Source of the DNA: Alphaproteobacteria bacterium
GTDB taxonomy: Bacteria; Pseudomonadota; Alphaproteobacteria; Micropepsales; Micropepsaceae
Assembly: GCA_019245415.1 (NCBI GenBank)
Contig: JAFARO010000014.1
Coordinates: forward strand, 169,569-233,568
Direction of reading: 5' to 3'
Length of the DNA stretch: 64,000 nt
Both the position numbers and the translations under genes were made by a program. The notes below the pieces were generated by a model. The model searched no databases. It was not told where the DNA came from and saw nothing but the letters and a program-made list of their open reading frames with translations. This document shows positions 54,011 to 60,477 of this stretch, piece by piece; the first letter of the stretch is position 1; every line of letters starts with the position of its first letter.

Positions 54011-56158
54011 GTGGGCTGGTTCGTGAGCATCCTGTCTGGTCTTGCGCGGGTCGCCCCGGTCGCAGCGCTTTGGATTGCGCTCGCCGGCTGCTCCAGCGAC
54101 GGCGGCGTCGCGACGGCGCAATCGCCGGCCGCCGCGCCGCAGCCCGCTCCCGCCGCCAGCCCGTCCTCGCCATCCGCCGAAGCACCGACACCTGCGCCAA
54201 CCCAACCCGAGGCCAAATTCGAGGTCTATCCCGGCAGCGGCGACTTCACCGGCGCAGCGCGCTCGCGCATCGCGCGAACCAAGGTCGGGGAAGAAGGCGA
54301 CATCACGCTCAATTTCGTCAACACCGACATCAGAGACGTCGCCAAGGCGGTGCTGGGCGACTACCTGAAGCTCAACTACGAGATCGGCGCCAATGTGCAG
54401 GGCACGGTCACCATCCAGACCAGCCAGCCGCTCCGGCGCGCGCAGGTGCTGCCCGCGCTCGAACAAGCGCTGAGGCTCAACGGCATGGCGCTGGTAGAGT
54501 CGCACGGCATCTACAAGGTCGTGCCGATGAGCGATGCGCCGAAACTGGCCGGGATCGGCGGCAGCCGCAAAGCCGATGCCGGCTATGGCGTCGACATCGT
54601 GCCGGTGCGCTACGTGAGCGCGGCGCAGATGCAGAAGCTGCTGGAACCGTTGGCGCCGGCGTCGGGCATCGTCCATGTCGATACCTCGCGCAATGTGCTC
54701 TTGATCGAAGGCACCGCGGAAGAGCGCCAGACCTTGCGCGACGACATCGCGCTGTTCGATGCCGACTGGCTGAGCGGCATGTCGTTCGCCATCATTACGC
54801 CGAACTACACCGACGCGGTCGAACTGACGAAGGAACTGAACCAGGTGATGGGCGGCCTGAACAGCCCGATGAACGATCTCGTCCAGCTCGTGCCGATCGA
54901 GCGGCTGAACGCGGTGCTCGCGATCTCGCATCAAGCGAAATATCTCGACCATTTGCGCGCCTGGGTGAACCGCCTCGACCGTCCGGGCCAGGGCAGCGAC
55001 AAGCGCATCTATGTCTATGACGTGCAGAACGGACGGGCGTCCGATCTGGCCAACACCCTGGGGAAATTGCTGTTCGGCAGCAGCGGTGCCTCCCCATCGC
55101 ATGCACTGCCCGCAGGCGGCAGTGCCGCTCTGGCCCCGAATTTGGAGCCCGGGCTAGCCAACGGCGGCAGCGGTCCGTCGGCCGCCGCCGCGACGTCCGG
55201 CAAGTCCGGCATCGCGGGCATGGCTGCGGAGTCGATCTCGGTGAGCGGCAACGCCGCCGGCATCGGCAGCCTCAGCATCACGGCGGACGAAACCAACAAC
55301 GCGCTCGCGATCCTCGCCACGCCGCAGCAATACGGCATCATCGAGCAGGCGCTGCGCAAGCTCGACGCGGCGCCGCTCCAGGTGCTGCTGGAGGCCGCCA
55401 TCGCCGAGGTGACACTCACCAAGAACACGCAATACGGCGTGCAGTATTTCTTCCAGCCCAACGCGGCCAACCAGATCGTGCTCTCCGACAGCGGCTCTTC
55501 GGCCATCGCGCAGTCGTTTCCCGGCTTCTCCTACATGTTCTCCAATGGCAACGACATCAAGGTGATCCTGGATGCGATCTCGACCATCACCCATGTCGAG
55601 GTGGTGTCGTCGCCGGAGGTGATGGTTCTGAACAACCAGACCGCCAACCTGCAAGTGGGCAACCGGGTGCCGATCATCACGGAACAGGCGGTTTCGACGA
55701 CCTCGGGCGATGCGCCGATCGTCAACAGCGTCGAGTATCAGGACACCGGCGTGATCCTGAAAGTCACGCCGCGCGTCAACCGCGGCGGCATGGTGATGCT
55801 CGACATCTCCCAGGAAGTCAGCGAAGTGGCGTCGGCGACCACGACGGGTATCCAGTCGCCGACGTTCCAGGAGCGCAAGATCAACAGCTCGGTCGCGGTC
55901 CAGGACGGCGAGACGCTGATCCTGGGCGGCCTGATCAGCGACAGCCGCTCGACCACCAAGAGCGGGGTGCCGTTCCTCGAGGAGGTGCCGGTGTTGGGAA
56001 ACCTGTTTCGAGACACGGGCCACGACCACGAGCGCACCGAGCTGATGGTGATGATCACGCCCCACGTCGTCGACGATCTCAGGAAAGCGCGCAAAGTCAC
56101 CGATGACCTACGCCGCAGATTGCCATCCGTGCAGGCGGTGCTGGAGCGCGCGCGCTAG
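54011..56158 (+). CDS. gspD: Type II secretion secretin GspD
   Basis: 715 residues from the GTG at 54011. A lipobox (LAGC at about residues 24-27) indicates an outer-membrane lipoprotein secretin, which need not rely on a separate pilotin gene. N0-N3 domains cover about 95-360 (ITLNFVNTDIRDVAKAVLGDYL; VDIVPVRYVSAAQMQKLL; MSFAIITPNYTDAVEL), a Ser/Ala/Gly-rich linker lies at about 355-410, and the C-terminal secretin core has VEVVSSPEVMVLNNQTANLQVG, VILKVTPRVNRGGMVMLDISQEVS and VPVLGNLFRD. It overlaps gspK by 56 nt. Confidence 0.95.
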   Translation: MGWFVSILSGLARVAPVAALWIALAGCSSDGGVATAQSPAAAPQPAPAASPSSPSAEAPTPAPTQPEAKFEVYPGSGDFTGAARSRIARTKVGEEGDITLNFVNTDIRDVAKAVLGDYLKLNYEIGANVQGTVTIQTSQPLRRAQVLPALEQALRLNGMALVESHGIYKVVPMSDAPKLAGIGGSRKADAGYGVDIVPVRYVSAAQMQKLLEPLAPASGIVHVDTSRNVLLIEGTAEERQTLRDDIALFDADWLSGMSFAIITPNYTDAVELTKELNQVMGGLNSPMNDLVQLVPIERLNAVLAISHQAKYLDHLRAWVNRLDRPGQGSDKRIYVYDVQNGRASDLANTLGKLLFGSSGASPSHALPAGGSAALAPNLEPGLANGGSGPSAAAATSGKSGIAGMAAESISVSGNAAGIGSLSITADETNNALAILATPQQYGIIEQALRKLDAAPLQVLLEAAIAEVTLTKNTQYGVQYFFQPNAANQIVLSDSGSSAIAQSFPGFSYMFSNGNDIKVILDAISTITHVEVVSSPEVMVLNNQTANLQVGNRVPIITEQAVSTTSGDAPIVNSVEYQDTGVILKVTPRVNRGGMVMLDISQEVSEVASATTTGIQSPTFQERKINSSVAVQDGETLILGGLISDSRSTTKSGVPFLEEVPVLGNLFRDTGHDHERTELMVMITPHVVDDLRKARKVTDDLRRRLPSVQAVLERAR

Positions 56159-56990
56159 CCCGCAGTCTGGCTGGGCGCTCGTCTCCGTGCTCTGGGCCTT
56201 GACCGCGATTGCGCTGCTGGCGGCTGCAGCGCAAAGCCTGACCGCGACGTCCTATGACGCCGAGCGGCGGGCGCTGGACGCGGCGCAGGCGCAGAGCGTG
56301 CTCGATGCCGCGGTGACGCGCGCCGTGCTGGGAATCTCCGACCGACGTCCGCGGGCGCGCTGGCGGGTGGATGGCACGGCGCGCATGTTCGTCTTCCGGG
56401 ACGCCGCGGTGCGCATCCTGGTGCAGGACGAGCTGGGGCGGGTCGATCTCAATGCGGCAAGCGCCGCGACGATCCGCCAGGTGTTCTTGGGCCAGGGCCT
56501 CGAACTCGATGCCGCGACGCGCCTGTCCGATCGCATCGCCGATTGGCGCGAAGCGCCGGGCCCGGGACGTCTCAATGGCGGCAGCGACGCAGACTACAAG
56601 GCGGCCGGTCTCGCCTATGTGCCGCGTCATGGCGCATTCCAGACCGTGGAGGAATTGCGCCTGGTGCTGGGAATGACGGCATCGCTCTTCGCTAAGGTGC
56701 GCGGCGCACTCACCGTTTACAGTCATCGCCCGACATTCGATCCCGCGGTGGCGACGCCGCAGGCTTTGGCGGTGCTCTATCCCGACGATCCGGAAAAGAT
56801 CGCCCAGATTCTGCGCGCCCGCGCCGAAGCCGGCGCGAACGATCTCGCCGGTCCGATTCTGCCGGCTCCAGGACACGCCTTCACGATCGAAGCGGAGATC
56901 GCGCGGCGCGGACGCACCTACCGGCGCTGCGCCGTGATCGAATTGACCGGCGATGCGCAGCGCCCCTTCTTCGCGCTTGCCTGGCAATGA
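56103..56990 (+). CDS. gspK: Minor pseudopilin GspK
   Basis: 295 residues. The prepilin part reads SPQSG / WALVSVLWALTAIALLAAAAQSL (a variant site with Trp at +1). The body contains DELGRVDLNAASAATIRQVF and DRIADWREAPGPGRLNGGSDADYKAAGLAYVPRHGAFQTVEELRLVLGM, the GspK helical insert. The start ATG lies in the gspD 3' end; a later start is hard to find in frame. GspK caps the pseudopilus tip. Last gene of the T2SS operon. Confidence 0.87.
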   Translation: MTYAADCHPCRRCWSARASPQSGWALVSVLWALTAIALLAAAAQSLTATSYDAERRALDAAQAQSVLDAAVTRAVLGISDRRPRARWRVDGTARMFVFRDAAVRILVQDELGRVDLNAASAATIRQVFLGQGLELDAATRLSDRIADWREAPGPGRLNGGSDADYKAAGLAYVPRHGAFQTVEELRLVLGMTASLFAKVRGALTVYSHRPTFDPAVATPQALAVLYPDDPEKIAQILRARAEAGANDLAGPILPAPGHAFTIEAEIARRGRTYRRCAVIELTGDAQRPFFALAWQ

Positions 56991-57016
56991 AAAAGGGCCG
57001 GCGCGAACGCCGGCCC
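56990..57016 (-). terminator. Terminator between gspK and the PRC-type gene
   Basis: Perfect stem GGGCCGGCG / CGCCGGCCC (56995-57003, 57008-57016) with a 4-nt loop; on the minus strand it is followed by TTTTT. It ends the minus-strand gene at 57040 and probably also insulates gspK. Confidence 0.8.
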
Positions 57017-57039
57017 TTCTCCGCCCATAACGCGTCCGT

Positions 57040-57783
57040 TCAGCCTTGCGGCGCGGACGGCATGGAATTGATCTGGTCCTGCGTGAGCTGCGCCACCACG
57101 ACATTGCGCGACTGGTCGTAGCTCAGCTTGTTCGCATCGATCGCAACGACCTTGCTCTTGGCGCCGAGCAGCGCGACGTCGACCATCTGCGGCTTGCCGT
57201 CGCTGCCGGTGACGACCTTCTGCACCGCACCGACCGCCTGACCCGAGGAGGTCTCGACGCTGGCATTGGTCAGCGATTGCGGCGGATTGGAGATCTGCGC
57301 AAGCATGATCGTGCCCGACGCGGCCGCCGTTCCGGTGGTCGTCGTCTTCTCGTCATTCATCGCAGTGCGGTCGGAGGCCGTGGTATTCGCAGTGGTGGTG
57401 GTCTCCGGGGCGGCGCTCGCCTGCTGTCCGGGCGAGCCGCTGGTGCTGGCGGAGCCGCTTATCTCGCTCGTGCCGGCACTGCCGTTGGTGCTGCCGGTGA
57501 CTTCGGCCTTGGCGCCGGTGTCGGCCTGCGCCGTCTGCTGGCCCTGCGCCGACATGGTGGACTGCGTGCCGGTGGTCGAGGTGTCCGAGGTGGACGCGGT
57601 CTGCGTGCCTGTTTGGTTGGTTTCGCCCGCTTGCGCCATCTGCAGCTGCTGCTGGTTCAGCTGATTGGTCTCGCGGCGCTCTTCCGCGGTTGACGGATGG
57701 TGGGTGAACGCGAGGGCGGGCAGGTTGATGAAAGCGACGCTGATGGCCGCGGTGCCTCCCAATGCAAGAGTCCTGATCTTCAT
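57040..57783 (-). CDS. Exported PRC-barrel-like protein, EcfG-controlled
   Basis: 247 residues from the ATG at 57783 (AGGGAGA upstream). A signal peptide (MKIRTLALGGTAAISVAFINLPALAF) is followed by a long low-complexity Thr/Ser/Gln/Ala segment (about 35-165) and a C-terminal PRC-barrel-like part (VGAVQKVVTGSDGKPQMVDVALLGAKSKVVAIDANKLSYD). PRC-barrel proteins are common members of general stress regulons. An EcfG promoter lies on the correct strand at 57841-57865, 58 nt upstream. Confidence 0.78.
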   Translation of the reverse strand: MKIRTLALGGTAAISVAFINLPALAFTHHPSTAEERRETNQLNQQQLQMAQAGETNQTGTQTASTSDTSTTGTQSTMSAQGQQTAQADTGAKAEVTGSTNGSAGTSEISGSASTSGSPGQQASAAPETTTTANTTASDRTAMNDEKTTTTGTAAASGTIMLAQISNPPQSLTNASVETSSGQAVGAVQKVVTGSDGKPQMVDVALLGAKSKVVAIDANKLSYDQSRNVVVAQLTQDQINSMPSAPQG

Positions 57784-57840
57784 ATTTATCTCCCTGATGT
57801 CTGTCGACGTCTGGCCCACCCTTTCCCGATCCACGAACAA

Positions 57841-57865
57841 AACGTTTCTGTAATTGCGAAGTTCC
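57841..57865 (-). promoter_or_regulatory. EcfG-type promoter of the PRC-barrel-like gene
   Basis: On the minus strand GGAAC (57865-57861), a 16-nt spacer and CGTT (57844-57841), pointing at the gene that starts at 57783. Confidence 0.82.
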
Positions 57866-57890
57866 GGTTCCTGCATGCGGGAGGATGCGC

Positions 57891-57916
57891 GGAACGCATT
57901 GTTTCGACTTCGCGTT
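57891..57916 (+). promoter_or_regulatory. EcfG-type promoter of the 89-residue gene
   Basis: GGAAC (57891-57895), a 17-nt spacer and CGTTT starting at 57913. It points to the gene at 57944, 28 nt downstream. With 57841-57865 it forms a divergent pair. Confidence 0.75.
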
Positions 57917-57943
57917 TGACTTGGGGCGAATAGAGGCAAAGCC

Positions 57944-58213
57944 ATGGCGAAAGCGAAACTTCTCGAAGACATAAAGGCCGATCCCTCGCGCTTTTATCCC
58001 GCGCCCACCGACGTGATCCGCGACCGGCGCTTCTCCGATACGGAGCGACTGGAGATCCTCAAGGCATGGGAACGCGATGCGCGCTCAAGCTACGAAGGCG
58101 AGGACGACATCGGCGAACAGCCCGGCGCGCTGGAAGTTGTGATGAAAGCCAGGACCGAGGTCGAGGAGCGCATCGCCGCCTCGCCGAAGATGGAGACCGG
58201 CGCCGGACGTTGA
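57944..58213 (+). CDS. Small conserved-looking cytoplasmic protein, EcfG-controlled
   Basis: 89 residues starting MAKAKLLEDIKADPSRFYPAPTDVIRDRRFSDTERLEILKAWERDARS. The early block (PSRFYPAPTDVIRDRRFS...LEILKAWERDAR) occurs in small stress-associated proteins of alphaproteobacteria that I cannot name. The second half is acidic and helical. It has no signal or membrane segment. The EcfG promoter 28 nt upstream suggests that it is made on general stress. Confidence 0.65.
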   Translation: MAKAKLLEDIKADPSRFYPAPTDVIRDRRFSDTERLEILKAWERDARSSYEGEDDIGEQPGALEVVMKARTEVEERIAASPKMETGAGR

Positions 58214-58289
58214 CCGGCCCGCCGACCGGAGCAGAAAGCGGGGGCTGGCGTAGCGCGCCTTCGTCGGCGCCGCGGGCCGTAGGCAAACG
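58214..58289. other. Gap downstream of the 89-residue gene
   Basis: Nothing convincing in 58214-58289; the minus-strand RNA and its terminator begin at 58290. Confidence 0.5.
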
Positions 58290-58315
58290 AAAAGGCGCCC
58301 TTTTGGGGGCGCCTT
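58290..58315 (-). terminator. Terminator of the putative stress sRNA
   Basis: Minus strand: AAGGCGCCC / GGGCGCCTT stem (58307-58315, 58292-58300) with a 6-nt loop and TTTT at 58293-58290. The same stem may also act on the plus-strand 89-residue gene. Confidence 0.75.
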
Positions 58316-58400
58316 GCGAAGTTGAAAGGTAGAAAGGAGCGGACACCGGCACGGGGCTGTCGAAGGGGCTGGGGCGTACCGAGCCAGACGTCCGCTCCTG
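58290..58400 (-). ncRNA. Putative EcfG-driven small RNA (GsrN-like candidate)
   Basis: About 110 nt on the minus strand, from an EcfG promoter (58408-58432; start expected near 58400) to a rho-independent terminator at 58290-58315. The 5' region folds into a stem GGAGCGGAC / GTCCGCTCC (58398-58390 and 58344-58336) that encloses a C-rich loop with CGCCCCAGCCCC and CAGCCCCG. No ORF on either strand explains the region. Caulobacter GsrN is a sigma-T-dependent sRNA of about 100 nt whose C-rich loop pairs with G-rich leaders such as katG; the architecture here is similar. Identity with GsrN is inference; promoter, stem and terminator are seen. Confidence 0.72.
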
Positions 58401-58407
58401 GATACAT

Positions 58408-58432
58408 AACGAGGCCCACCTCTATCGGTTCC
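58408..58432 (-). promoter_or_regulatory. EcfG-type promoter of the putative sRNA
   Basis: Minus strand GGAAC (58432-58428), a 16-nt spacer and CGTT (58411-58408). Nothing coding follows it for at least 110 nt. Confidence 0.8.
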
Positions 58433-58451
58433 CTCCTACCCCAAAAAATTT

Positions 58452-58625
58452 TTACCGGATGCCCGTTCGGCGCCAGAAACCAGCGGAAATGCTCAAAAAA
58501 AAGAGCAGAAAAAAAAGTCCCAGGAACGCCTTTGCCAGTAACGCCGCGAGTCCCACCAGGGCAAAAAAGGCCAGATAGGCCGCGGCGATTGCCAAGAGAC
58601 CGAAGGTCAGCCCCCAGCCGGCCAC
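58452..58625 (-). CDS. Small DUF1328-like membrane protein
   Basis: 57 residues from a GTG start, only 3 nt behind the phyR stop. The sequence (VAGWGLTFGLLAIAAAYLAF, then FALVGLAALLAKAFLGLFFL, ending WRRTGIR) matches the pattern of DUF1328/YtjA: two hydrophobic helices joined by a short glycine turn with a conserved AK pair, and a basic tail. It is probably co-transcribed with phyR. DUF1328 genes are frequent in stress regulons. The assignment is by pattern. Confidence 0.65.
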   Translation of the reverse strand: MAGWGLTFGLLAIAAAYLAFFALVGLAALLAKAFLGLFFLLFFLSISAGFWRRTGIR

Positions 58626-58628
58626 GGC

Positions 58629-59414
58629 CTAGGCCGCCCTGACCGTTTGGGGGTGGAAAAACAACGCCTGCCCCACCGTCGCCTGAACCGTCTCCGGCAG
58701 GAAGGGCTTGGCGATCAGATAGGCAGGCTCCGGCCGCTCGCCGGTGAGGAGCTTTTCCGGGTAGGCGGTCACGAAGATCACCGGGATGTCGAAACTGCGC
58801 AATATTTCGCTCACGGCGTCGATGCCGGAGCCCCCCTCCCCCAGATTGATGTCCGCCAGCACCAGGCCGGGCCGCTTGGCCCGCGCCATGGCCACCGCTT
58901 CGTCGCGGGTGGCGGCCTTGGCGACCACGTCGTGACCCAGCTCGACCAGGAGGGCTTCGAGATCCATCGCGATGATCGGCTCATCCTCGATGACGAGGAC
59001 GCGCGACGCCAGCATCTTGTCGATGGTGTCCTGCGCCTCGACGATGGCGGCCTCGAGCTCCTTTGCCGACATTCCCAGAATGAAACCGGCCTCTTCGAGG
59101 CTGAAGGCCTCCACCGAGGTGAGCAGCACGGCCGCGCGCTTGGGCGTGGACAGCGCCTTGAGCCGTGCCTCGGGCGTGGCAAGCGGGGACGAATCCGGCG
59201 CGCCCTGATCGGGATCGGCCGACCAGTTCTGCTGAAAAGCGCGGTAAATCGCGACCCGCGGCGCCTCGTCCTGGTCCAAGGAAAGCTTGCCCGCGACCAG
59301 CGCCGCCAGGGTGGCGCGCACCGCGGCGTCGCCCCGTTCCTGACTTCCCGTCAGGGCGCGCGCGTAGCGCCGCAGGTACGGCAAATGAGGCGCAAGCGCT
59401 TGATTAAGAGGCAT
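58629..59414 (-). CDS. phyR: General stress response regulator PhyR
   Basis: 261 residues from the ATG at 59414. The N-terminal sigma-like domain (residues 1-135, LPYLRRYARALTGSQERGDAAVRATL and LLTSVEAFSLEEAGFILGMSAKEL) mimics EcfG sigma2 and sigma4. The C-terminal receiver has VLVIEDEPIIAMDLEALL, phospho-acceptor Asp188 in LVLADINLGEG and Lys236 in LIAKPF. When phosphorylated it binds NepR and frees EcfG. It has its own EcfG promoter (59460-59484), so the response is self-amplifying, and it diverges from nepR-ecfG. Confidence 0.97.
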   Translation of the reverse strand: MPLNQALAPHLPYLRRYARALTGSQERGDAAVRATLAALVAGKLSLDQDEAPRVAIYRAFQQNWSADPDQGAPDSSPLATPEARLKALSTPKRAAVLLTSVEAFSLEEAGFILGMSAKELEAAIVEAQDTIDKMLASRVLVIEDEPIIAMDLEALLVELGHDVVAKAATRDEAVAMARAKRPGLVLADINLGEGGSGIDAVSEILRSFDIPVIFVTAYPEKLLTGERPEPAYLIAKPFLPETVQATVGQALFFHPQTVRAA

Positions 59415-59459
59415 GATCCCGGCTCCTTCTTCGACAGTCGCAAAATAGGTCCAAGCAGC

Positions 59460-59484
59460 AACGGCGGAGTCCAGAATTAGTTCC
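59460..59484 (-). promoter_or_regulatory. EcfG-type promoter of phyR
   Basis: Minus strand GGAAC (59484-59480), 16-nt spacer, CGTT (59463-59460), 46 nt before the phyR start. Confidence 0.88.
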
Positions 59485-59494
59485 ATCCTTTGAC

Positions 59495-59519
59495 GGAACC
59501 AAGCCCAATCGACGGCGTT
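59495..59519 (+). promoter_or_regulatory. EcfG-type promoter of nepR-ecfG
   Basis: GGAAC (59495-59499), 16-nt spacer, CGTT (59516-59519), 72 nt before nepR. Its -35 lies only 10 nt from that of the phyR promoter, so the two are back-to-back. Confidence 0.88.
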
Positions 59520-59590
59520 TAGCGGATCAGGGGCGCGCTGGGCTGCGTCCATCACGTCCGGGATTGCGCGCCCGGAGCCCACGTCGGAGA

Positions 59591-59812
59591 ATGGTCTTGT
59601 CGACTCTGCAAACTCACCGGACGATCAGATTGTCCAAGGACGACAGCGACAACGGCGGCAAATCGCGCGCCATCCGAGCCCGACAACGCGCCATCGGCCG
59701 CGAGCTGCGGCGCATGTACGACGGCGTCGTCAGCGAAGCGGTGCCGGACGATCTGCTCGATCTCCTGCGCCGCATGGACGAGGCCGACCTCGAAAAAAAG
59801 AAATCGTCCTGA
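59591..59812 (+). CDS. nepR: Anti-sigma factor NepR
   Basis: 73 residues from the ATG at 59591. The NepR core is seen as QRAIGRELRRMYDGVVSEAVPDDLLDLLRRMDEAD (two helices that bind EcfG), with disordered basic and acidic ends. NepR holds EcfG inactive until PhyR-P takes it over. The stop overlaps the ecfG start (TGATG), which ensures balanced synthesis. The start is uncertain: a GGAGA box touches the ATG, so a slightly earlier start is possible. Confidence 0.92.
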   Translation: MVLSTLQTHRTIRLSKDDSDNGGKSRAIRARQRAIGRELRRMYDGVVSEAVPDDLLDLLRRMDEADLEKKKSS

Positions 59813-60477
59813 TGACCCGCGCCGACATGCATGAGACCGGCCAAGCTCGCGGGACGAGCGAGCCGACAGCGGATTTCAAGACCGAGCTCTTGGGATTGGT
59901 GCCGTTCCTGCGCGCCTTCGCCCGCTCGCTGACGGGCAACTACGAATCCGCGGACGATCTGGTCCAGGAGACGCTGGTCAAGGCCTGGCAGTCGCGCGAC
60001 ACTTTCGAGCTCGGCACGAACCTGAAGGCATGGCTGTTCACCATCCTGCGCAACCAGTTCTATTCCGACCGCCGGCGCGCCTGGCGCCAGGCGCCGTGGG
60101 ACCAGGACGCGGCCGAGCGCATGCCGGGCACCAGCCAGGACCAGAACTGGGCCGCGGATCTGAGCGACACCGCGCGTGCCCTGCAGCTCTTGCCGGACGA
60201 GCAGCGCGAAGCCTTGATCCTGGTCGGCGCGGGCGGGTTCTCCTACATGGATGCGGCGGCGATCGTGAAATGCAATGTGGGCACGGTGAAGAGCCGCGTC
60301 GCCCGCGCGCGCAAGGCACTGCTTGCCATCCTCGAGAAGCAGGACAGTCTTCCCTCGCGAAAGCGGCCCGATGAAGGCGAAGCGGCGCGTGAAATCATGG
60401 CGCAGCTCGACGCCCTGGCTCCTGCCGGCCTGCCCAATGCCTTCGGACGAAGAAAAGCCAAGACCCGCGCGGACTAG
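59812..60477 (+). CDS. ecfG: EcfG-family sigma factor of the general stress response
   Basis: 221 residues. Sigma2 is seen in LVPFLRAFARSLTGNYESADDLVQETLVKAWQSRDTF and NLKAWLFTILRNQFYSDRRR; sigma4 in LQLLPDEQREALILVGAGGFSYMDAAAIVKCNVGTVKSRVARARKAL. This is the alphaproteobacterial EcfG group, which reads GGAAC-N16/17-CGTT promoters. The tail after about residue 180 (SLPSRKRPDEGEAAREIM) is longer than usual. The gene shares a transcript with nepR and overlaps the histidine kinase gene by 41 nt. Confidence 0.96.
   Translation: MTRADMHETGQARGTSEPTADFKTELLGLVPFLRAFARSLTGNYESADDLVQETLVKAWQSRDTFELGTNLKAWLFTILRNQFYSDRRRAWRQAPWDQDAAERMPGTSQDQNWAADLSDTARALQLLPDEQREALILVGAGGFSYMDAAAIVKCNVGTVKSRVARARKALLAILEKQDSLPSRKRPDEGEAAREIMAQLDALAPAGLPNAFGRRKAKTRAD

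Noticed and set aside
56990..57016. Terminator assigned to gspK only
   Set aside because: The plus strand lacks a good T-run (TTCT), while the minus strand has TTTTT; assigned mainly to the minus-strand gene.
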